A DNA stretch of 64,000 nucleotides from CBFHOS01 sp965657645 (GTDB lineage: Bacteria; Pseudomonadota; Alphaproteobacteria; Puniceispirillales; Puniceispirillaceae). The notes below the pieces were generated by a model. It ran no database searches and was not told the DNA's origin. It saw only the letters and a program-made list of their open reading frames with translations. This document shows, one piece after another, positions 27,093 to 36,500 of the stretch. The stretch covers positions 21,713 through 85,712 of the forward strand of contig CBFHOS010000006.1 of the NCBI GenBank assembly GCA_965657645.1. Direction: 5' to 3'. The position numbers and the translations under genes are program-made. Every line of letters starts with the position of its first letter. Position 1 is the first letter of the stretch.

Positions 27093-28465
27093 CCAGCGCG
27101 CTTGATTGTTTCCTGAACCGCAAAGCAAGGACTACCGTCGGCGAATAGCGCGGCGCATGCCGAGCGCGCCTGAATTTCATCCAGATTATGGAAACGCACA
27201 CGCCATAGCGGCATTTCACCGCGTGTCACAAGAGTGAGCCGCGCCGGTGTCATGCCCAATACATCATCGGCTGTACGCCGCGCGCGAACGGCGGCACGAT
27301 GGGCATTGGCACGCTTGGCAAAGCTACCGATTTGCACGCTCCAGATGGTGCGTTTTTGGGCGGCGGTCGGGTCTGGCGGACTATCCAGATAATCATTCTC
27401 TATCGACGAACTCGCCAATTCGAGGTTAGAGCGCACCCGCTTTTTAGGTGGCGCCGATGGCAATGATGACGGGAACGGCACGATCGTCGGTTTTTTCTTC
27501 TTCGGCTTGGCTGACGCGGTTAGCTGGGTACGAATTTCGGTTGGCTTTACGCGTTTGAATGACGCATCCAGAATTTGCTTCATGTGTGCGTCACGGCTGC
27601 GTCCGGTTTTGCCGCCAAAAACGACACCAATTAAACGGGTGTTATGGCGTTTAACCGATGCCATGAGATTAAAGCCAGATGCGTTGATATAGCCGGTCTT
27701 GATGCCGTCTGTTCCCGAATAGCTCGATAGCAATTTGTTGTGATTGCCAAAATTCCGGCCCTTCCACTTGAAATTGCGGGTCTTGAAATAGTGGTAATGC
27801 TTTGGAAAGTCGCGGCGAAGGGCAATGCCTAGGCGCGCCATATCGCGGGCGGTTGTGCGTTGCTTGCTATGCGGCAGGCCAGATGCATTGCGGAATGTTG
27901 TGCTCTTCATCCCGATGGCGCGCGCCTTTCGGGTCATCCGTTTGGCAAAGGCTGGTTCATCGCCTGAGAGATGCTCGGCAACAATTGTTGCAACGTCATT
28001 TGCCGATTTTGTCACAAGCGCAAGGATCGCATCCTCGACGCTGATCGTCTGGCCGGGTTTTAGATAGAGCTTTGACGGTGACCGGCTAGCGGCAACGCGT
28101 GATGCTTTCATCCGGCTTTTCAGGGTCAAACGTCCAGAATCAAGCTCTTCAAACAAAAGATACAAAGTCATGATTTTGGTGAGCGATGCCGGATATCGCA
28201 AATTGTCGGCATTGCGCGAGAACAACACCTTGCCGGTGCTCTCCTCGATGACGATCGCGGCATATTTGGCGGCCTGTGCATTGCTGGCCGGTGCGCCGAT
28301 CAAGGCAATGCAAAAAACCACGCCAAGGCCCACACTCATGCCAATCCGGCTGGCGCGTGATACCGCCATCGATAGGGCTGCGCGGCTCTGTAATAAAAAC
28401 CCGATAAAGAATGCCCACACGCCATCGCGTGCCTTATGCAATCTTTGGGTAGTCGTTACAGGCAT
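27089..28465 (-). CDS. Penicillin-binding D-alanyl-D-alanine carboxypeptidase with SPOR domain
   Basis: The 458-residue product has an N-terminal hydrophobic export segment (about 43-66). The class A carboxypeptidase core shows S-L-T-K (Ser94, Lys97), S-A-N (154-156) and K-T-G (256-258). A basic and proline-rich linker and a C-terminal SPOR domain (about 375-455, W-S-V-Q-I-G-S-F) follow. It trims the terminal D-Ala of peptidoglycan side chains in the periplasm. The SPOR domain binds denuded glycan at division sites, suggesting septal action. No amphipathic C-terminal anchor like that of PBP5 is seen. Internal starts at Met33 and Met43 are possible. clpS lies divergently upstream, a common alphaproteobacterial arrangement. 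Confidence 0.9.
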   Translation of the reverse strand: MPVTTTQRLHKARDGVWAFFIGFLLQSRAALSMAVSRASRIGMSVGLGVVFCIALIGAPASNAQAAKYAAIVIEESTGKVLFSRNADNLRYPASLTKIMTLYLLFEELDSGRLTLKSRMKASRVAASRSPSKLYLKPGQTISVEDAILALVTKSANDVATIVAEHLSGDEPAFAKRMTRKARAIGMKSTTFRNASGLPHSKQRTTARDMARLGIALRRDFPKHYHYFKTRNFKWKGRNFGNHNKLLSSYSGTDGIKTGYINASGFNLMASVKRHNTRLIGVVFGGKTGRSRDAHMKQILDASFKRVKPTEIRTQLTASAKPKKKKPTIVPFPSSLPSAPPKKRVRSNLELASSSIENDYLDSPPDPTAAQKRTIWSVQIGSFAKRANAHRAAVRARRTADDVLGMTPARLTLVTRGEMPLWRVRFHNLDEIQARSACAALFADGSPCFAVQETIKRAG

Positions 28466-28915
28466 AAAGGATGCTCCATCTGGATGCTCAATAAAACAGA
28501 CCTAAAACGTCTCGGCGCACCGTAGCGGCAAAACGTCTCGGACCAGCGCCATATCACCAGCGCCATACGAAAAGCGGTAACAACGCGGCACCGTGCGAAG
28601 CATACCGTAATTGGTGTCTAGTTCAACAAAGACCACAATATTTAGCGTAAGTTTTTGTAAATTTTGACGTTGCTCCGGTGTGAGACCTCTCAAAGTCCCG
28701 CTAAATTTATTAATAAATGGTAAAGAACCGCATTTTTTTTGATTCAAGGCCTTTTTAGTCGGTGATTAATTCCAATATCCTATAGGCAGGCGGCAATTTC
28801 TGCGTAAAGTAATAAAGGGCGAAATACTAACGTCTAATTGTTGCAAAAACTGTGCCGCTATCCTCGCCCGAAAAGGCGGTTTATGAAGTAAGTAGATTAT
28901 TGGCTGTAAAGACCT
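28466..28915. other. Intergenic region between the carboxypeptidase gene and clpS
   Basis: No credible gene is present. The 12-bp AAAACGTCTCGG occurs at 28504 and 28530, and directly after it ACCAGCGCCATATC is duplicated in tandem at 28542-28555 and 28556-28567 (last two bases lost). The rest is AT-rich and must contain two divergent promoters, but none could be assigned with confidence. Confidence 0.6.
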
Positions 28916-29239
28916 ATGAGTGACAAAATTAGAAAAGGCGACGACGGCAATTCCCAGCTAATCGTCGAGAGACGCACAAAGACCAAAAAGCCATCGATGT
29001 ATAAGGTCATCATGATGAATGACGATTATACACCGATGGAATTTGTCGTGCATGTCCTGCAGAACTTTTTCAATCTGAGTACAGATCAGGCGACCGCCAT
29101 TATGTTGAATGTGCACCAGCGCGGCGTCGGTGTGTGCGGTATTTACACCTTTGAAATTGCCGAGGCGAAAGCCTCAAAAGTCATGGAATATGCGCGTCAA
29201 AACGAGCATCCCCTTCAGTTACAACTGGAAAAGGAATAA
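28916..29239 (+). CDS. clpS: ATP-dependent Clp protease adaptor ClpS
   Basis: The 107-residue product has the substrate-binding segment Y-K-V-I-M-M-N-D-D-Y-T-P-M-E-F-V and the H-Q-R-G-V-G-V-C-G family motif. ClpS captures proteins with bulky hydrophobic N-terminal residues and hands them to ClpA for ClpAP degradation. clpA follows after five bases. An aat gene, which creates such N-termini, is 10 kb away in the same window. The first 25 residues are a polar, disordered tail, as usual. Confidence 0.95.
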   Translation: MSDKIRKGDDGNSQLIVERRTKTKKPSMYKVIMMNDDYTPMEFVVHVLQNFFNLSTDQATAIMLNVHQRGVGVCGIYTFEIAEAKASKVMEYARQNEHPLQLQLEKE

Positions 29240-29244
29240 AGCCA

Positions 29245-31536
29245 ATGCTGTCACGTGAGCTAGAGGAAACACTCCGCCGGGCGATGGGCAATGCCTCTGT
29301 GCGGATGCATGAATTCGCAACATTAGAGCATCTATTATTGGCGTTGACCGAGGATAGTGACGCGCTTGAGGTGCTCACGGCCTGTAAGGTTGATATCGAA
29401 GAATTGCGCAAGCGACTAAACGAATATATCGAAGTCGAGTTGGCCTCTATCGTCACTCATAGCGAAGGCGTTGACGTCCAGCCAACCGCCAGTTTCCAGC
29501 GGGTAATCCAGCGCGCGATCATCCACACACAATCATCTGGCCGCGAGGTAGCGACTGGCGCCAATGTGCTTGTGTCGATTTTCTCCGAGCGTGAAAGCCA
29601 TGCGGTCTGGTTCCTGAAATCTCTCAACATGACCCGCCTGGATGCGGTGTCATATCTTAGCCACGGATCCGAGGGTGAAGTTGCCAAAGGAACCGAAAGC
29701 AATGATGAGACAACGATTGATGGTGGCCAGGATAATGATCCGCTTAGCCAATATGCGGTTGATCTGATTGCCAAGGCGTCGGCAGGCCGCATTGACCCGC
29801 TTATCGGGCGTGACCGTGAACTTGATCGCACCATCCAGATCCTATGTCGGCGGACCAAGAATAACCCGCTTTATGTCGGTGATCCGGGTGTTGGTAAAAC
29901 CGCCATTGCCGAGGGCTTGGCATTGCGGATTCACAATGGTGAAGTGCCCGAAGCACTAACCAACGCGGTGATCTATTCGCTGGATATGGGCCAGCTATTG
30001 GCTGGCACCCGTTATCGGGGCGATTTTGAGGAGCGGCTAAAGGCGGTGATGAAGGCCGTTGCCGATGATGAAAACGCCATCCTGTTTATCGATGAAATCC
30101 ACACAGTGATCGGTGCGGGTGCGACCTCTGGTGGGGCGATGGATGCCTCCAATCTGCTAAAGCCAGCCTTGCAGGAAGGCACATTGCGCTGTATCGGATC
30201 GACTACCTACAAAGAATATCGGGGTCATTTCGAAAAGGACCGTGCGCTGGTTCGCCGTTTCCAGAAGATTGACATCAAAGAGCCGACGATTGCCGATACC
30301 GTCAAAATTCTAAACGGACTAAAGAGCCGTTATGAAGAGCATCACAAAGTGCGTTATACCGGCGCGGCTTTGCGTACGGCGGTTGATCTCTCGGCGCGCT
30401 ATATCAATGACAGAAAGCTGCCGGACAAGGCGATTGACGTGATTGATGAGGCCGCGGCGGCGCAAAACCTATTGCCGCCATCGCGCCGCAAAGTGACCAT
30501 CGGCCAGCGTGAGGTCGAGGCCACCGTGGCAACAATGGCGCGGATCCCGTCAAAGCATGTTAGCCGTGACGACAAGGCGGTTTTGGAATCGCTGGAAGGT
30601 GATCTTAAACGTCTGGTGTTTGGTCAGGATGCCGCCATTTCGGCGCTATCATCGGCGATCAAACTGTCTCGTGCTGGCTTGCGTGAGCCAGAAAAGCCGG
30701 TCGGTAATTACCTGTTTTCTGGCCCGACAGGCGTCGGTAAAACCGAGGCGGCGCGGCAATTGGCCGAGGCGTTGGGGATTAAACTTCTGCGTTTTGATAT
30801 GTCGGAATATATGGAGCGTCATACCGTCTCGCGGCTCATTGGTGCGCCTCCGGGCTATGTTGGTTTTGACCAGGGCGGCTTGCTAACAGACGCCATCGAC
30901 CAGAACCCGCATGCGGTGCTGTTGCTTGATGAGATTGAAAAAGCCCATCCCGATCTGTTCAATATCCTGTTGCAGGTTATGGACCACGGCAAACTCACCG
31001 ACAATAACGGCAAGTCCGTTGATTTCCGCAATGTCATTTTGATCATGACCACGAATGCCGGTGCCCAAGAGCTGTCAAAGACCGCGATTGGCTTTAACCG
31101 AGACCATAATGATGGCGCCGATATCGAGGCCATTGAAAAGATGTTCTCGCCAGAGTTTCGTAACCGTCTTGATGCGATCATTCCGTTTGCACCGCTTGGC
31201 CATGAGGTTATCCGCCTCGTGGTTGACAAGTTCATCATGCAGCTTGATGCCCAATTGGCCGACCGCAATGTCGAGATTGAGCTTAGTGATGCGGCGCGTG
31301 ATTGGCTGGCTGAGCGTGGCTATGACAAGAATTATGGGGCCCGCCCGCTAACCCGTGTTGTTCAGGAATATATCAAAAAGCCGCTTGCCGATCAGTTGCT
31401 GTTTGGCGATCTGACATCGGGTGGCTTGGCACGGGTTGATGTGAAAAAGGGCAAGCTAGTGGTGACTGTCAAAGCGCCGCCGCAAAAGGCATTGCCTGGC
31501 AAACGCACAGCACTACCGGCGCCCGAACGCGGCTAG
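29245..31536 (+). CDS. clpA: ATP-dependent Clp protease ATP-binding subunit ClpA
   Basis: The 763-residue AAA+ unfoldase has a double Clp N-domain (residues 1-145). The first ATPase domain has G-D-P-G-V-G-K-T, the second has G-P-T-G-V-G-K-T, and a C-terminal D2 small domain follows. It unfolds substrates and feeds ClpP, which is not in this window. AAGGA lies about eight bases before the ATG. It forms an operon with clpS. The stop codon shares a CTAG with the stop of the convergent downstream gene. Confidence 0.96.
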   Translation: MLSRELEETLRRAMGNASVRMHEFATLEHLLLALTEDSDALEVLTACKVDIEELRKRLNEYIEVELASIVTHSEGVDVQPTASFQRVIQRAIIHTQSSGREVATGANVLVSIFSERESHAVWFLKSLNMTRLDAVSYLSHGSEGEVAKGTESNDETTIDGGQDNDPLSQYAVDLIAKASAGRIDPLIGRDRELDRTIQILCRRTKNNPLYVGDPGVGKTAIAEGLALRIHNGEVPEALTNAVIYSLDMGQLLAGTRYRGDFEERLKAVMKAVADDENAILFIDEIHTVIGAGATSGGAMDASNLLKPALQEGTLRCIGSTTYKEYRGHFEKDRALVRRFQKIDIKEPTIADTVKILNGLKSRYEEHHKVRYTGAALRTAVDLSARYINDRKLPDKAIDVIDEAAAAQNLLPPSRRKVTIGQREVEATVATMARIPSKHVSRDDKAVLESLEGDLKRLVFGQDAAISALSSAIKLSRAGLREPEKPVGNYLFSGPTGVGKTEAARQLAEALGIKLLRFDMSEYMERHTVSRLIGAPPGYVGFDQGGLLTDAIDQNPHAVLLLDEIEKAHPDLFNILLQVMDHGKLTDNNGKSVDFRNVILIMTTNAGAQELSKTAIGFNRDHNDGADIEAIEKMFSPEFRNRLDAIIPFAPLGHEVIRLVVDKFIMQLDAQLADRNVEIELSDAARDWLAERGYDKNYGARPLTRVVQEYIKKPLADQLLFGDLTSGGLARVDVKKGKLVVTVKAPPQKALPGKRTALPAPERG

Positions 31537-32705
31537 GATTTGGTGGTCGGCGCCTTGCTAAAGGGGCCGGCCATTTCAATATGGTTCTTTTCCGCCTCAA
31601 TGCCGTCGGCTTCGGCCCGCAGGAACCGCGCCACGGCTTGGCGAAACCCATCATGATCAATCCAGTGGGCCGAAAAAATCGTGGTCGGCATATAGCCGCG
31701 CTGGACTTTGTGAAAGCCTTGGGCACCAGCCTCGACGCGTGACAATCCGCGTTCGATGGCAAAATCTATTGCCTGATAATAACACGCCTCGAAATGCAGA
31801 TTTGGGATGTCGATATCGGCCCCCCAATTGCGTCCAAATAGCGTGTCCTCGCCGATAAAGTTCAGCGCGCCGCCAATGATCTGCCCATTATATTCTGCCA
31901 TCACCAGCAACATTCGGTCCGCCATTGTCTGATGCAAAAGGTCGAAAACCTCTTTGGTCAGATAGGCGCTCCCCCATTTCTGGTCGATCGTCGACATGTA
32001 AAAGCGAAAGAAACTGTCCATGTGATGCGTCTCAATGGCATCGCCGGTGAGTTGCAACATGGTCACGCCAGCATCGATAACTGATTGGCGTTCCTTGCGG
32101 ATGTTCTTGCGCTTACGGGATGATAAATTGCTTAAAAAGTCAGCAAAGTCAGTGTAATCACGGTTTTCCCAATGAAATTGCATAGAGCTGCGGATTAGCC
32201 AGCCAGCCGCCGCCAGATCATCAGTGTCTTCTGCTGGCAGAAAATTGATATGCGCAGAAGATAGCGCAAACTGCTGGGTATATTGGACAAGGGCTCTGGC
32301 GAGTGCGTCGGTGATCTGGCGGCGGCGTTTATCATCGGCATCTCCGGTTAGAAACCGCGGTCCAGTCGCCGGGGTAAAGGGGATAGCTGATAGCAATTTG
32401 GGGTAATAGCGACCACCGGCTTGGGTAAAGCCATTGGCCCAGCTATGATCGAAAATATATTCGCCGTAAGAATGGTGCTTGATGTAATGCGGCATTGCGC
32501 CAACCAACACACCGTCGGCGTCGCGCATCAACAGGTGCATCACATCCCAGCCGGTATCGCCGCCGGTCGCCCCGCCGCGTTCCAGCGCAGACAGAAATGC
32601 ATGGCACACGAACGGGTTGTTACTGCCGGCCAGCTGGTCCCATTCACTGGGCGCCACCGCGGTAATGTCGCGGCATAGTTCTACGGTAAAAGCATCCCCA
32701 TCCAT
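31533..32705 (-). CDS. COG3146 (DUF482) GNAT-fold acyltransferase-like protein
   Basis: The product is about 390 residues with the COG3146 motifs N-P-F-V-C-H-A-F-L-S-A-L-E, H-S-Y-G-E-Y-I-F-D-H-S-W-A, and G-G-R-Y-Y-P-K-L. A C-terminal GNAT-like half contains R-V-E-A-G-A-Q-G-F-H-K and R-G-Y-M-P-T. These are FemAB-like folds annotated as peptidoglycan biosynthesis or recognition proteins; no activity is established. The frame is open to an ATG at 32753, but the first 16 codons of that version are the hairpin of the ridA terminator. The ATG at 32705 also gives the usual family N-terminus. The start has no strong ribosome site. Confidence 0.8.
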   Translation of the reverse strand: MDGDAFTVELCRDITAVAPSEWDQLAGSNNPFVCHAFLSALERGGATGGDTGWDVMHLLMRDADGVLVGAMPHYIKHHSYGEYIFDHSWANGFTQAGGRYYPKLLSAIPFTPATGPRFLTGDADDKRRRQITDALARALVQYTQQFALSSAHINFLPAEDTDDLAAAGWLIRSSMQFHWENRDYTDFADFLSNLSSRKRKNIRKERQSVIDAGVTMLQLTGDAIETHHMDSFFRFYMSTIDQKWGSAYLTKEVFDLLHQTMADRMLLVMAEYNGQIIGGALNFIGEDTLFGRNWGADIDIPNLHFEACYYQAIDFAIERGLSRVEAGAQGFHKVQRGYMPTTIFSAHWIDHDGFRQAVARFLRAEADGIEAEKNHIEMAGPFSKAPTTKS

Positions 32706-32721
32706 GCATTGAAAATGGGGC

Positions 32722-32750
32722 AAGAAAACGGACCCTGCAAGGGGTCCGTT
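32722..32750 (-). terminator. Intrinsic terminator of the RidA gene
   Basis: On the minus strand an eight-base perfect stem ACGGACCC/GGGTCCGT with a six-base loop (32728-32749) is followed by TTTCTT. It lies about 70 bases past the RidA gene stop and directly before the next leftward gene. Confidence 0.75.
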
Positions 32751-32820
32751 CATTATTCATCGGTTATTTAGTGTTATTGGCCAGGAAAATGTGACGCAGG
32801 CAAATTCTGGACCTGTGCGG

Positions 32821-33285
32821 CTATTCGATTTCGAACACACCGTCAATTTCAACCAAGCATCCTAGCGGCAGGGCGTTAGTGCCAACAGCAAAGCGGGCGT
32901 GACGACCAGCCTCACCAAAGGCTTCAACCATCAAATCAGACGCGCCATTGACCACGGCTGGCTGGCTGTTGAAATCATCGGTAGAGGCAACGAAAGCACC
33001 AAGCTTTACGACACGTTTCACCCGATCCAAATTGCCGCCACATGCGACTTTTAAGTTGGCTATCAAATTAATCGCACAGATCCGCGCCTGTGCCTGCCCA
33101 TCCTCGATAGTCGCATTGTCACCAATACGGCCCGTTATCTGTAGCTTGCCATCAACAAAAGGCACCTGACCAGAAATGAAAACGAGGTTGCCAGTTTGCA
33201 CAAAGGGAACGTAATTGGCCGCCGGTGCGGGTGCATCGGGAACGGTGATTCCCATCTCATTAAGTTTTGCTTCAACGTTGCTCAT
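32821..33285 (-). CDS. RidA family protein (YjgF/YER057c/UK114)
   Basis: The 154-residue product starts S-N-V-E-A-K-L-N-E-M-G-I and contains V-F-I-S-G-Q-V-P-F and H-A-R-F-A-V-G-T-N-A-L-P-L-G, both typical of the longer RidA subgroup. RidA proper hydrolyses reactive enamine/imine intermediates. This subgroup is less studied, and the arginine usual in the P-x-R-x-x site is not obvious (the segment reads A-V-G-T-N-A-L-P), so activity is uncertain. It is flanked by its own terminator and by the nrdJ terminator, suggesting a single-gene unit. Confidence 0.85.
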   Translation of the reverse strand: MSNVEAKLNEMGITVPDAPAPAANYVPFVQTGNLVFISGQVPFVDGKLQITGRIGDNATIEDGQAQARICAINLIANLKVACGGNLDRVKRVVKLGAFVASTDDFNSQPAVVNGASDLMVEAFGEAGRHARFAVGTNALPLGCLVEIDGVFEIE

Positions 33286-33446
33286 AATGTTCGCCTATCA
33301 TGAATTTCGGTGGATTTGTCGTCGGGTAATGATGATCTAAAACCCGCCCAACAACCTTGCATGGTGAATATTGCTGGGCAAGGAAATTGTTGTCCCCAAA
33401 ATCCAACCCTCTGTCGCGATCACAGAATGAAGCATTGCAAACACCA

Positions 33447-33476
33447 TAAAAAAACCCCGCACCGGAGTGCGGGGTT
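33447..33476 (-). terminator. Strong intrinsic terminator of nrdJ
   Basis: On the minus strand the stem AACCCCGCAC/GTGCGGGGTT with a four-base loop is followed by a run of seven T. It begins about 30 bases after the nrdJ stop. It is the clearest terminator in the window. Confidence 0.9.
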
Positions 33477-33505
33477 AGTTCTGCAGATTACTCCGCAGGG
33501 AGAGT

Positions 33506-36500
33506 TTAGCTACAACCGGTTGTACCGCCGCATGTGTTACATTTCAGGCAGGTGCCGTTGCGAACCAGAGTGAAATTCTGACATTCAGGACAGGCCTCAC
33601 CCTCATAGCCCTGCATGCGCGCTTGTTGGACCCTGTCCGATGCGCTTGGGGCAGATGATGACGCAGATGATGCTGACGATGCCGCTGAACTGGTCGATGC
33701 GGTGGCAACAACTGCTGGTGCAACGGGTGCGCTTGGCATCGCTGGTGCGGCTGTCTGCATGGTGGTTTCATTCGCCGCTGTCTGTTTCACCGCGGCATTG
33801 CCATCATTGGAATAAACCACCAGACCTTGCTTGCGGATAAAGCCGCGGCTAGTGACTTTGTTAACCAGATCAGACTGGCTATCACCGGTGCCGGTTGTTG
33901 ATGTGTCCAGATCCTCTGGATTGACATGGCCAAGGTCGTGGCGGTCAAGATAGGAAATGGCCAGCTCGCGGAAGGTGTAGTCAAGAATAGAGGTCGACAT
34001 CTTGATAGCGTCATTTCCAGTTACGATGCCTTGTGGCTCGAAACGAGTAAATGTGTAGGCCTCAACAAACTCCTCTAGTGGCACACCATATTGCAGGCCG
34101 ATAGAAACGGCGATGGCAAAGTTGTTCATCAAAGAGCGGAAGGCGGCGCCTTCTTTATGCATGTCGATGAAGACTTCACCAATGCGGCCATCCTCATATT
34201 CACCTGTGCGCAGATATACCTTGTGACCACCAACGGTTGCCTTCTGGGTATAGCCTTTGCGGCGCTGTGGTAGCTTGTCGCGTTCAGCCCGGACAATACG
34301 CTCCACAACTTTCTCGATGACTTGTGGGGCGGCGGCGGCCATTGGCGTGTTGAGCGCCTCGACCATATCCTCTTCGTCCTCCTCATCATCGACAAGGCCG
34401 GATGACAATGGCTGGCTTAGCTTTGAGCCGTCACGATATAGCGCGTTGGCCTTGAGGCCCAGACGCCATGATGACATGTAAGCTTCGCCACACTCGGCCA
34501 CTGTGGCGCTGTTTGGCATGTTGATTGTCTTTGAAATCGCGCCAGAGATGAACGGCTGGGCCGCGGCCATCATGGTGATGTGGCTATCAACAGACAGGAA
34601 GCGTTTGCCAAGGCGGCCACACACGTTCGCACAATCAAACACTGGCAGATGCTCGTCTTTCAGATGCGGTGCACCCTCAAGTGTCATTGAACCACATACA
34701 TGGATGTTGGCGGCTTCAACGGCGTCTTTATCAAAGCCGAGTGCCTCCAGCATGTTAAAGCTGAAATCATTGAGCTGTGCATCGGTAAAGCCGAGTGTTT
34801 CTTTACAGAATTCGTCACCAAGCGTGTAGCGGTTAAATACGAATTTAACGTCAAACGCACTTTCCATGGCGCCTTCGAGTTTAGCCAGCTCAGCCTCACC
34901 AAAACCCTTGTCTTTCAGAGCGTTGATCGAGATTGACTGACAGTTCTTCAAAGTGCCAGATCCAACCGCATAATTGATGATGTCATCAATCTGAGACTGG
35001 CTGTAGCCCATGTTAGATAGAGCCTCTGGAACAACACGGTTGATGATTTTGAAGTATCCACCACCGGCTAGCTTCTTGAATTTTACAATCGCAAAATCTG
35101 GCTCGATACCTGTGGTATCACAATCCATAACCAGACCGATTGTGCCGGTTGGCGCGATTACTGTTGCCTGCGCATTGCGATAGCCATGCTCTTCGCCCAG
35201 CTCTACCGCTTTGTCCCATGCGGCACTGGCGGCTTTGATCATGTTCTGATCCGGGCATGATGCACCGTCCAACGGTACTGGCAGGATGCTCAGACCTTTA
35301 TAGCCTTTGCTCTTGCCATGCGCGGCGAGGCGGTGGTTCTTCATCACCCGCATCATATGCTTGGCGTTCTTTTTATATTGCGGGAAGGCGCCAAGTTCGC
35401 TGGCGATCTCGGCCGATGTGGCATAGGAAACGCCGGTCATAATCGCGGTGATGGCGGCACAGATAGCGCGGCCTTCATCGCTGTCATAGGAATGACCTTG
35501 GGCCATTAGCAAGCCACCAATGTTGGCATAGCCAAGACCAAGTGTCCGGTACTCGTATGATAGCTGGGCAATTTCCTTTGATGGGAACTGCGCCATTAGA
35601 ACCGAAATCTCTAGGGTCAATGTCCAGAAACGACAGGCATGCTCGAATGCTTCGATGTTGAATGTGCCATCCGCATGACGGAACTGCATCAAATTCATCG
35701 ATGCCAAGTTACAGGCTGTGTCGTCAAGGAACATGTATTCTGAACATGGGTTAGACGCGTTAATGCGGCCGCCTTCTGGGCAGGTGTGCCACTCATTGAT
35801 GGTGGTGTCATATTGGAGACCCGGATCGGCACAAGCCCAAGCCGCATGGGCGATTTTTTCCCATAGGTCAGCGGCTTTGATGCGCTTGGCTACACCATTG
35901 TCACGGCGCTGGATCAATTCCCAGTCACCATTATCAAGAACGGCCTGTAGATATTCGTTGCTCACCCGCACAGAGTTATTCGAGTTCTGGCCAGCTACGG
36001 TTAGATAGGCTTCTGAGTCCCAGTCAGTGTCATAAGTCTTGAACTCGATTTCAGTATAGCCTTGCTGGGCGAATTGGATGACCCGCTGAACATAGTTTTC
36101 CGGGATCATTGATTTACGCGCAGACAGGATCGCTTTTTTGAGGGCGCGGTTGGCTTTTGGATCGAAACGCTGATCATCACCAAGGCCATCGGCGTGACAG
36201 GCCGCCATGACTTCGCCCATATGTTTTTGGGCAAGCTTTGAGCCAGCCACCAATGCAGCAACCTTTTGCTCCTCGACCACTTTCCAATCGACATATTCTT
36301 CAATGTCCGGATGGTCGATATCCACAGTTACCATTTTGGCTGCACGGCGGGTTGTTCCACCTGACTTGATCGCACCAGCGGCGCGGTCACCAATGCGCAA
36401 GAAGCTCATCAGGCCAGAGGATTTACCACCACCAGAAAGGCTCTCACCAGAACCGCGCAGGCGGCTAAAGTTAGAACCTGTGCCTGACCCATATTTGAAC

